Of a stretch of 64,000 nucleotides of DNA, positions 29,101-33,215 are shown piece after piece (position 1 is the stretch's first letter; each line of letters begins with the position of its first letter). The stretch is from OLB9 sp041392785 (GTDB lineage Bacteria > Bacteroidota > Bacteroidia > Chitinophagales > Saprospiraceae): positions 496,001-560,000 of the forward strand of contig JAWKLK010000001.1 in assembly GCA_041392785.1 (NCBI GenBank), read 5' to 3'. The translations under genes were made by a program, and so were the position numbers. The notes beneath the pieces are model-generated. The model searched no databases. It was not told the DNA's origin and worked only from the letters and a program-made list of their open reading frames with translations.

Positions 29101-29342
29101 CCTTCTTGAGGCGAGACCGTAGTGCCACCACTCACATCAATCCAAAAGCCCTGCGTACTACCTGAGGTAGCCGCAACATTCAGATTAAATTGGACTGCAT
29201 CATCGTCAGGCGAATCAGTACTATGACTTTGGCATGATACTGCTGAAACTGTTGCAGAAGTGATACTACACTGCCCCCATAGATCCGCTGTTCCTATCAA
29301 AAATAGGAAAAGGAAAATAAATGATTGTAAAATACTTTTCAT
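17106..29342 (-). CDS. Giant secreted surface protein: 19 DUF11 repeats, SdrD-B-like domains, T9SS type A domain
   Basis: I chose the ATG at 29342 (MKSILQSFIFLFLFLIGTAD), which starts a signal peptide and gives 4078 residues. A cysteine-containing region of about 200 residues follows. Then come 19 DUF11 repeats of about 166 residues, each opening with (F/V)DLALRK-like and YGQ/YGD motifs, with the conserved NQGN and DYIP, and ending in an Asp-rich linker closed by DEDDHDP. Four SdrD-B-like domains follow (GDTVWKDIDGDGIQEPGEPG and three variants), then a fibronectin-like part and a T9SS type A sorting domain (LYPNPART to the end KKLIRIE). It is probably exported by T9SS, anchored at the cell surface and Ca-binding, acting as an adhesin or matrix protein. 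Confidence 0.92.
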   Translation of the reverse strand: MKSILQSFIFLFLFLIGTADLWGQCSITSATVSAVSCQSHSTDSPDDDAVQFNLNVAATSGSTQGFWIDVSGGTTVSPQEGTYGSTFAVVLGNGTAGSGSSYTLTLTDKSDLSCQRTVVVGPQGSCSAGCSTPVQFICDTPGNPGPQSITLTATGGLTNVQWYNEADVNIGSGQLVVTTLTPGMSDGSEIFRYEATDGSGCLVSLCCPITVQTQDCGYLDLALIKQKSDNLPVSIGQTVTFNIQVCNQGTDPVTSVSLIDYVPSGFTFSPNNGWTASGSNAIRTLTSGSGLPAAGLAVNTCVTVPLQLVVNSTINTTNVLNVAEITVGTDSRGRTDDIDSTPDSTPTNDAGESVGTPSDNVLTGDGTGTPNGTDPVTDEDDHDPATVRIVDLALIKEIVTPGPYAYGQPITFRITVENQGNETATNIVVSDYVPAGFTFTSNNGWIGSAPLITRTIGGPLAPGATTTIDLVLTPQASSVADAWLNKAEISAFNDAAGNPIGQYDIDSDPNQDPNDDAGGLPESPADNYLGGDGTGTPNSGTDTTDEDDHDPALVEIFDLALTKLLTTSAPYTYGQTHSYTITVVNQGNVTATDIAVNDYIPQGYSFAPNNGWTGGPSTIGNIISGPLAPGASATLTLDLTFESVSASTSPKTWVNYAEIASAEDESGNPAFDADSTPGSNGTNENNVLPNGPGDNDTASTSDTGVGSQDDHDPAGPKVFDLALRKTKETALPSFSYGQTIMYKIEVFNQGNIPATNVEITDYLPCGLEFDASSVTNTGWALSGNKVTKTFTGTLNPGQSTSIFLDLIARECYTNPDNAWTNYAEISMADDTDPNTVAMPTDIDSTPDGTNGNDPGGVPNFGNYTSGTDDTIDNENGDEDDHDPVKIEIFDLALRKVLTTNAPYSVGQTLTFNVEIHNQGNVTATNMVVSDYIPVGYDFDDNNGWTGGPTVASVTIAGPLAPGASVTVPLELILLQNGGGAGAWDNYAEITSSQDDRGNNRNDDADSVSDNNPGNDNPVQPGDPDDNNIMGGGPNASEDEDDHDPAAPQIVDIALRKTTVTTGPYTYGDVVSFNVEVINQGNVDLSDIDVVDYIPCGFEYVSGSQTWVLNGAQAQTNLPGVLVAGTSTIIRIDLRVKPCSTPNAWLNYAEVRNMEDTNGNTMNNADIDSTPDNTNGNDDGGSPESPNDDFVDGNGKDPGGSPGDTGTNIDEDDHDPELISVFDLALRKTLATAGPFTYGQPMTFNIEVINQGNTTARNIVISDYIPSGYSFSGALNPTWSGAAPTVTTTIAGPLAAGASTTVSIVLNLEMSADVNAWDNFAEITTATDNNGNPVTDADSTPDGNPSNDPGGQIESPADDFVNGNGTGTVGDGVPSTDEDDHDGSRPRIVDIALRKTKNPATPGPFRYGDIVSFDIQLTNQGNVTLYDVDVVDYIPCGFSYVSGSQPWSVSGTQASTVCVGSLVPGQTKTLRIDMRVQMCNGANPWTNYAEVRAMEDSNGTNIGSEDIDSTPDSNNTNDPGGMPESPADDFIDGNGTGSVGDGVAATDEDDHDPEFVQVFDLALRKSLSTGAPYTYGQNHVYTIEVFNQGNVNAYDIEVQDYIPAGYSFNGAVNPGWTLTGTTASYVISGPLAPNASTTVQISLTYTMTNGGVRDWINYAEIGSADDDQVPSNTPPTDADSTPDSNTPSENAVTPGSPNDNVITGGGTNTGEDEDDHDPAGPSFYDVALRKTTTATGPFSYGQIVKFDIEVINQGNLPVRNVRVIDYIPSGFTGSAIASNFPTWTFGPTSATTIIPATLQPGQSTMVSIYLQVVPTTNAVSGWDNYAEVYQFEDTSGNNVGNDDVDSTPDTTPTNDPGGQPYSPADDFVDGNGTGTPGDGAPSTDEDDHDPERIEIIDLALRKSLVTAGPYAYGDLLQFNIEVFNQGNEPMRNTQITDYIPAGFTFNLADNPGWTGAAPNPTYVIAGPLLPGASQMITTYLRVQQTTGGEKDWINYAEITDTYNSNLEPRNTWDIDSNPASNGTAENAVEPGDPADNNITSQDKGGEEDDHDPAGIEIFDLALFMINDTDILEDYGDNVVQTITVSNQGSIASDGFDVTVYVPEGYTFSTTSNPGWTDNVNGTVTYVSSEYLEPAQSVQYTLNLTAVPTKKEDGWLVYAEISKDNSVDPSVTTDIDSRPDATRNNDSGGAVNTTSDNVITGIGRDRNGNMTSTFQSTGANTDEDDHDPTVIRVFDMALYKQLVTAGPYQYGDTHEFKVCVVNQGNQVMQDIQITDYLPTGYTFNTGANTGWSVSGSNLVRTIAGPVDVCDTICVSLFLDFNMTTGGVNNWINYSEITSMEDNTGTVREDVDSTPGSDGPDERDVYPSDPADDNTTSTDEGGEEDDHDPAGPKVFDLALFMVDDTDILEDYGDDVTHTITVTNQGNIASNGFTITDYIPAGFKINAADNPDWINNGDGTVSFVSTELLEPGETVQYTLILEAQPTKVPNGWVNYAEISDDNSVDPLATVDIDSRPDVTKTNDAGGAVNTASDDVVTGVGVDKTGTVTAPFGSTNPATDEDDHDPTMIRVYDMALFKSLKTAGPYKYGQVLDFDVCVVNQGNQVMTDVAVVDYLPAGFEYVAANNTSGAWTVSGSNLTANIAGPIAVCDTVCLPLRLTVRQTTGGEKDWINYAEITGMEDENGTPQDDVDSTPSSDGPDERAVEPNDPADDDTTSIDEGGEEDDHDPAGIEVYDLAQRKVTVAQGPFKYGDIVKFTYEVFNQGSIQASDIQVTDYIPCGFQYVQASNDILGWTYDISSGNATVTLPNALVPGASTSIDIYLQVKPCIENSTDAWTNIGEITGGDSDDPNEPPTDIDSDPDDDPTNDPGGEPDGPNDDVVDEDPDLPGDDDEDDQDPERIEVVDLALRKVMVTQGPYSYGQTIDFNIELFNQGNVTMTNIEVVDYIPQGFDFDPALNPDWQGTYPSVYTIVSGPLAPEASTVVSIKLKLVQTTGGPSVYTNGSEITGMDDENGVPRDDDDADSTPDMDPDNDNPVTPGDPNDDVVDESPNDPNTPSDDDEDDSDPAGPKIFDLALRKTQQTALPSFSYGQTVAYQIEIFNQGNIDAKDVVLVDTLPCGLEFISDSPVNAGWVYNPATREAKMTYPNVVIAGTLARVSIETKVVPCYENVATAWTNWVEIESADDTDPNTPNPPTDIDSDPDGDNTNDEGGQPNTPEDDEINGDPGNPNNPDAHQDEDDHDPHQIEVFDLALRKVVDDRGPYMIGETATFRLKVYNQGNVPAVNIVLNDYVRSGFSFNPATNPGWTLTTAATSSNEGLLNYTVSSRLMPGDSIIVPLNLEITLDENPNVLDWWNYGEIGTAQDTLGNNRFDDADSTPNSDTPRENEVEPDGPWDNVIDGNGPNFNEDEDDHDPEKVIVVGGLGDTVWKDIDGDGIQEPGEPGVEGVIATLTDCEGNVLATQVTDANGFYFFNNLIPGNYQVHFDISALPKGCAFTYQNVGGDDEIDSDVNLEGYGPCTYITGGEFDSTYDAGLLILAAIGDYVWHDLNGDGLQTPGEPGIPGVQVNLYKGDGTFVSYMFTDNNGYYLFDFLYPGDYYLKFTAPQGMDLTFYNRGDDAKDSDVDGTHGEGTTPTTTLSPAERDMTWDAGYYFCIPIGDLVWYDINMNDVWNTNENGINGLRVNLWRNHWGTWVIWDYTLTGHKPDTPSDDGYWKFCAPPGEYYVEVIMPPLGLVRARPNIGSIEEIDSDITNANGLTTTNKFSVLSGQEKCDLGAGFYPQAQVGNLVWNDTNANGIQEASEPIVSGVLVQAVVAATGEVMSESVTDIDGTYKLENIEKADVYIRFAPPAGYGATVARVTDDTRDSDVDHSYGANTTRLLSMQPSMENFNIDMGVVFGVLPVDWLDVSAVRENDTHIVSWSTARETNVSHYVVERKLDGQNDFEALPEKVEAKGNTNLNTHYNKVDVDVAKLGVYVYRVKQVDFDGKFTYSPLARVIHIGETSIGLYPNPARTSTSLEVTLSDDAEIKIEIYDAASKLVRVIETPAKTKAGYHVFPIDIESIPVGVYNVIVNINGVDTTKKLIRIE
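19105..28700 (-). repeat. Tandem array of 19 DUF11-encoding units
   Basis: Units recur about every 500 bp. The DLAL motifs lie near 28675, 28155, 27650, 27165, 26655, 26180, 25660, 25160, 24655, 24160, 23643, 23161, 22635, 22153, 21625, 21141, 20630, 20128 and 19591. Units 12 and 14 share the unusual LFM..DTDILEDYGD opening, and units 13 and 15 share (Y/F)K..TAGPY plus nearly the same linkers. This points to duplication of a two-unit block of about 1 kb (23175-22165 and 22165-21155). Units 4 and 18 share TALPSFSYGQT. Confidence 0.85.
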
Positions 29343-29823
29343 TACTTTGAGATTAAGTGATTTTAAGAAACAAATTCCCTCTCTAGGAGGCTTACTTATT
29401 GAATTAACGCTTTCATATAAGGGAGGCCTGTTAAACATAAGATAGAAATTTATTGTGTTGTAAATATGCCAATCCAATTATCATTATTGCAGATGATATA
29501 ATATATAAAATAAAATGTGGGAAAATACCTAAAGTCCTTTGTGTGCCACACACTAAGGATATGAATACAATTGAAAATAAATAAATATGTATTTCGCTCA
29601 TTTTGAAATAATTAAATCATTGATAACTTGAAATCAAGCATCATTTAGATTCTATTATTCCGAACAGAGCACTTAAGTGTCTTTAAATCACTAGGTTTGT
29701 ACCGGCAAAGATATTATTATTTTTTATAATATAAAATTTTTTACATTTTTTTTGTAATTTTTTTTTGTAGTCCACCAAACATATTATGCAATGCAATTTT
29801 TACAAATCTATCCGCATTTGAAA
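29343..29823. other. Intergenic region upstream of the giant gene
   Basis: About 480 bp of very AT-rich sequence without an ORF I would accept. CAAAGATA at 29706-29713 is a minus-strand TATCTTTG -7 box and could start the giant gene's transcript with a leader of about 360 nt. No -33 match is seen. An A/T-homopolymer stretch runs from 29715 to 29770. I see no terminator for the ppk2 side. Confidence 0.3.
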
Positions 29824-30963
29824 TCAAAGTGTTTCTCCTTTCTCATATATTACATTAGACCTCCCTACAATTAATGGATCAACTTTGCCCAGTAATTTTC
29901 CATTTTTATTATCATAATTTACCTTATGCAGTATATATCGCATAGCATTCAGTCTTGCCCTCTTCTTACAATTAGATTTAACCACAGTCCACGGAGCATC
30001 TGATGTATCTGTATAATAAAACATTTTCTCCTTTGCATATGTGTAATCCTCCCACTTATCTAATGAAGCTTTATCTATTGGAGATAATTTCCACTGTTTT
30101 AATGGATGGTTCTCCCTATCAATAAACCTTCTCCTTTGTTCTTCTTTGCTTACGCTAAACCAAAATTTAAACAGAATAATGCCGCTTCTTACCAAGTTTC
30201 TTTCAAATTCTGGAGCTTGTCGCATAAATTCCTGATATTCTTCATCCGTGCAAAATCCCATAACTTTCTCTACACCTGCTCTATTATACCATGATCTGTC
30301 AAACAATACTATTTCACCCCTAGTAGGTAAATGCTTGATATATCTCTGAAAGTACCATTGTCCTCTTTCCTCTTCAGTAGGTTTTTCAAGGGCTACCACA
30401 CGTGCACCCCTAGGGTTTAGGTGCTCCATTACTCTTTTTATCGTACCTCCTTTTCCTGCAGCATCCCTTCCTTCAAATAAAATGATAATTCTTGCACCCG
30501 TTTGTTTCACCCAAGCTTGCAGTTTTAACAATTCCACTTGAAGATTATATTTTTGAAACTCATAATTCTTACGAGACATCAAATATTTATAAGGATAACC
30601 GCCGCCGGTTTGCCAATTCTTGACTAATTCATTATCTGGATGATTAATTTTTCTCTTTAGCTCATCACTAGTCTCATTCAAAAGAATTTCTAATAAATCC
30701 TTTCTCTCCGAACTAGGAAAACTACTTAGAAAATTTTGCGCTATTTCTCTGTTATTCTGCGACTTATTCAATTTATCGCTTAAAGCTGCTGCATGGCCAT
30801 TCATTTTTGCGCGTATCCGTTTTGATACTGCATTTACCTTAGCTGATGAAGGAGTGTTCCCTCCTGTGATATCGCCATTATCTACTGCAATGCTTACTTT
30901 TTCTTCACCATCGAAGACGGATTCCATATTTTGTGTTACTTCTTTCAACTTTTTACTGGCCAT
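29824..30963 (-). CDS. ppk2: Polyphosphate kinase 2 family protein
   Basis: I chose the ATG at 30963 (MASKKLKEVTQ), giving 379 residues. The N-terminal about 120 residues are variable, and the PPK2 domain starts at GGGYPYKYLMSRKNYEFQKY. Walker A reads FEGRDAAGKGGTIKR, followed by EKPTEEERGQWYFQRY and the Walker B/lid part DRSWYNRAGVEKVMGF. PPK2 uses polyphosphate to phosphorylate nucleoside diphosphates or monophosphates in the cytoplasm. One catalytic domain is present, so it is a class I or III type; the exact class is not decided here. It is probably transcribed alone or with the genes upstream at 31054 and 31858. Confidence 0.93.
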   Translation of the reverse strand: MASKKLKEVTQNMESVFDGEEKVSIAVDNGDITGGNTPSSAKVNAVSKRIRAKMNGHAAALSDKLNKSQNNREIAQNFLSSFPSSERKDLLEILLNETSDELKRKINHPDNELVKNWQTGGGYPYKYLMSRKNYEFQKYNLQVELLKLQAWVKQTGARIIILFEGRDAAGKGGTIKRVMEHLNPRGARVVALEKPTEEERGQWYFQRYIKHLPTRGEIVLFDRSWYNRAGVEKVMGFCTDEEYQEFMRQAPEFERNLVRSGIILFKFWFSVSKEEQRRRFIDRENHPLKQWKLSPIDKASLDKWEDYTYAKEKMFYYTDTSDAPWTVVKSNCKKRARLNAMRYILHKVNYDNKNGKLLGKVDPLIVGRSNVIYEKGETL

Positions 30964-31053
30964 AACTATTTGAATTAAATGGATAAAAGTCGACATTTTT
31001 CGTGAGTAAAGGAATGATCTGAATCAAATTTTAATATGATTTTAATCAGATTT

Positions 31054-31854
31054 TTAGATTTTCATAAAGGGATAGGACTTAATTCCGTTTGCATTTGTGA
31101 GGATAAGATAATAATTTCCTCTATTCAAATGACTTACATTTATCTTTTGATTTAGTAGATGGCCAGACATCAAATTTTGACCACAATCATTAAAAACAGT
31201 ATAAATTGAAGGCAATTTTTCAGAAATATTCAACTCTTCAACGACAGGGTTCGGCCATAGATTTATTTTATTTTCAGAAATATCATCTTCACTGTCTGAC
31301 AAACTTGACATAAATGTCTTTGTACCGTTTGCATGATTATCTCCACTATCTCTGCCATTCAAATTTACAGACAACCCTGCAAAATAGAAAACAATGTCGC
31401 CTTGATCTGTGTCAGGTGCCTTCCAAACAGCTTCAAATAGTCCAACCGTATTTGGTGCACTCTGTACAAGATAATTTCTCTTTTTTCCACTGACAGTTAT
31501 CGTTTGTGTGCGTACTTTTGATCCTAAATTTGACCAAGTACCAACATCCAAATTGGTTCCTGATGTGAGCCCTACCATTTGAAAACCATAAGATTTAGGA
31601 CTATTTGTACCAGAAACATTCAGTTTGACTTTGTAAGATTCTCCAGGAATGTATTGATTTACCTCCAGAGAATCCTTATTTAAAAGTGTCAACATCACAG
31701 ACGTAGTATAGTTTCCAGCGCTGCTATGACAGAATTTACAGGAAGCAGATGCATCACCTGGCGCTCCAGCTACTGGCTGGGGTACACCATTCTGACTTGA
31801 AACAAAAACTAATCCCACAACCATTAGAAATCCTAGAAAATAATAAGTCTTCAT
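31054..31854 (-). CDS. Secreted choice-of-anchor V protein with CxxCH motif and T9SS domain
   Basis: A 266-residue protein with a signal peptide (MKTYYFLGFLMVVGLVFVSS). GAPGDASASCKFCHSS near residues 30-45 is the start of a choice-of-anchor V (Reelin-like) domain and contains CKFCH, a c-type haem-binding pattern. The C-terminal about 75 residues (INLWPNPVVEELNISEKLPS to the end YPFMKI) form a T9SS type A sorting domain. It would be secreted through the outer membrane. Haem attachment is possible but not proven. It starts three bases after the stop of the acyltransferase gene, so the pair is an operon. Confidence 0.8.
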   Translation of the reverse strand: MKTYYFLGFLMVVGLVFVSSQNGVPQPVAGAPGDASASCKFCHSSAGNYTTSVMLTLLNKDSLEVNQYIPGESYKVKLNVSGTNSPKSYGFQMVGLTSGTNLDVGTWSNLGSKVRTQTITVSGKKRNYLVQSAPNTVGLFEAVWKAPDTDQGDIVFYFAGLSVNLNGRDSGDNHANGTKTFMSSLSDSEDDISENKINLWPNPVVEELNISEKLPSIYTVFNDCGQNLMSGHLLNQKINVSHLNRGNYYLILTNANGIKSYPFMKI

Positions 31855-31857
31855 TAA

Positions 31858-32433
31858 TTATATATTTTTGTATATTACTTCGTCCTCAAACTTACAGCTA
31901 TCTGCATCATTTCTTCCTTTAGCACCATGAAAGTGTGTGACAATTTTTTTCATGTCTTCTACATAGTTTCCAGATGGATAAAATGGCTCGCTGAAATTGC
32001 ATTCACCTTTTCCATAATCAAATGTCACCAAAATTATTGGAATCTTAGCATCCACAGCTATATAATAAAACCCAGATTTAAACTTAGTAACTTTTTTACG
32101 TGTCCCCTCAGGCGCAATCGCAAAGGCAATTCGATCATACTTCTTATAAATAGTTACCATGGTATCGACAAAGTTATTGGATGATTTTCTATTTACTGGA
32201 ATGCCACCCAAATATCTAAAAAACCATCCAAATGGTGGTTTGAATAAAGAATCTTTGGCAATAAAATTTACTTTTATTGGTACTGCTTTTCGCAATAAAA
32301 GTCCAAGAGGAAAATCCCAATTTGATGTGTGTGGATACACAGCATAAATCTTTTTGGGTATTATTTCAGGGTCTATGCCGGTTATCCTAAAACCCCACAT
32401 TTTCAAAATAAATCGACTTATTACTTTTATCAC
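31858..32433 (-). CDS. 1-acyl-sn-glycerol-3-phosphate acyltransferase-like protein (PlsC family)
   Basis: A 191-residue protein. HTSNWD near residue 35 is the HxxxxD catalytic motif of glycerolipid acyltransferases and APEGTRKK near residue 108 is the EGTR substrate-binding motif. The protein is shorter than full PlsC (about 240) and has one weak hydrophobic segment, as in the short acyltransferases of Bacteroidota. It probably acylates lysophosphatidate or a related lipid at the inner membrane. A minus-strand -7 box TACATTTG lies at 32463-32456. Confidence 0.85.
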   Translation of the reverse strand: MIKVISRFILKMWGFRITGIDPEIIPKKIYAVYPHTSNWDFPLGLLLRKAVPIKVNFIAKDSLFKPPFGWFFRYLGGIPVNRKSSNNFVDTMVTIYKKYDRIAFAIAPEGTRKKVTKFKSGFYYIAVDAKIPIILVTFDYGKGECNFSEPFYPSGNYVEDMKKIVTHFHGAKGRNDADSCKFEDEVIYKNI

Positions 32434-32480
32434 GATAGATACAACTTACACATCACAAATGTAAACACATATTTTGTTAT

Positions 32481-32521
32481 AAATAAAAAAACCACTTGAA
32501 GAATTATACTTCAAGTGGTTT
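32481..32521 (-). terminator. Intrinsic terminator of the DUF1573 gene
   Basis: A perfect 13-bp inverted repeat (32489-32501 and 32509-32521, arms AAACCACTTGAAG and its complement) encloses a seven-base loop. It is followed on the minus strand by TTTTTTATTT. It separates the DUF1573 gene from the acyltransferase operon. Confidence 0.92.
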
Positions 32522-32549
32522 AGAATATGATTTCCTTAAATGTGTATTA

Positions 32550-33083
32550 CTACCCTTTAATGATCGTTGGTTCTGGTTTAGGAACAGTCAATTCCTCAGG
32601 TTTTGGACCTACTTCGCCAATAACTTGAATATGGTGCGTATTTTCTACCTCATTTGTAGTGATTGTAATAGATTTTGAGATTCTACCAGGTCTTTTAGTA
32701 TCATATCTTACTTCAATTGAAGAGCTTTGACCAGGTGCGATAGGCTCTTTTGGCCATGTTGGCACTGTGCAACCACATGATCCTTTAGCATTTTTAATTA
32801 CTAATGGTTCTGTTCCGGTATTTGTAAATTTAAGAAGTCTTAATGGCTCTGCATTATAATCAATTTTGCCATAATCAACTGTTGTAGATTCAAATTCCAT
32901 TTTAGCTTTTGAAGGCACTTCAGCAGGTTGTTCAGGTTTTGCCTCACCTACAACTTCTTGAATTGCTTTCTGTCTTTCTACCTTAGCATCCACTGGCACC
33001 GGTACCGGAGCTTTTTCTACATTGTTTTGTGCATACAAAGCCATAGAGAACATTACTAACACCACAAAGAAAAATTGTTTCAT
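32550..33083 (-). CDS. DUF1573 domain protein, secreted
   Basis: A 177-residue protein with a signal peptide (MKQFFFVVLVMFSMALYAQN), a Pro/Ala/Glu-rich linker to about residue 60, and then a DUF1573 immunoglobulin-like domain with the hallmark NTGTEPLVIKNAKGSCGCT and PGQSSSIEVRYDT. The paired cysteines in GSCGC are conserved in the family. The function of DUF1573 is unknown; it occurs widely in periplasmic proteins of Bacteroidota. It has its own promoter and terminator. Confidence 0.88.
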   Translation of the reverse strand: MKQFFFVVLVMFSMALYAQNNVEKAPVPVPVDAKVERQKAIQEVVGEAKPEQPAEVPSKAKMEFESTTVDYGKIDYNAEPLRLLKFTNTGTEPLVIKNAKGSCGCTVPTWPKEPIAPGQSSSIEVRYDTKRPGRISKSITITTNEVENTHHIQVIGEVGPKPEELTVPKPEPTIIKG

Positions 33084-33141
33084 TTTAATATTTTTGATTA
33101 AGTAAAAAAATTTTATTCCTTTTTTGATTGAAAAATTAAAA

Positions 33142-33174
33142 CAAATTTAGTGCTATAAATTAAAATCTGTCAAA
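33142..33174 (-). promoter_or_regulatory. Promoter of the DUF1573 gene
   Basis: On the minus strand TTTG (33174-33171), 21 bases and TAAATTTG (33149-33142) match the Bacteroidota promoter pattern. The start codon is 59 bases downstream of the -7 box. Confidence 0.6.
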
Positions 33175-33215
33175 TAAAGTTTAATTTCCGCTGTTAAAGT
33201 ATAGTTAAGGTCAAT

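Noticed and set aside
29343..29477. A 45-residue N-terminal extension of the giant protein
   Set aside because: It would bury the signal peptide, which begins at the ATG at 29342.
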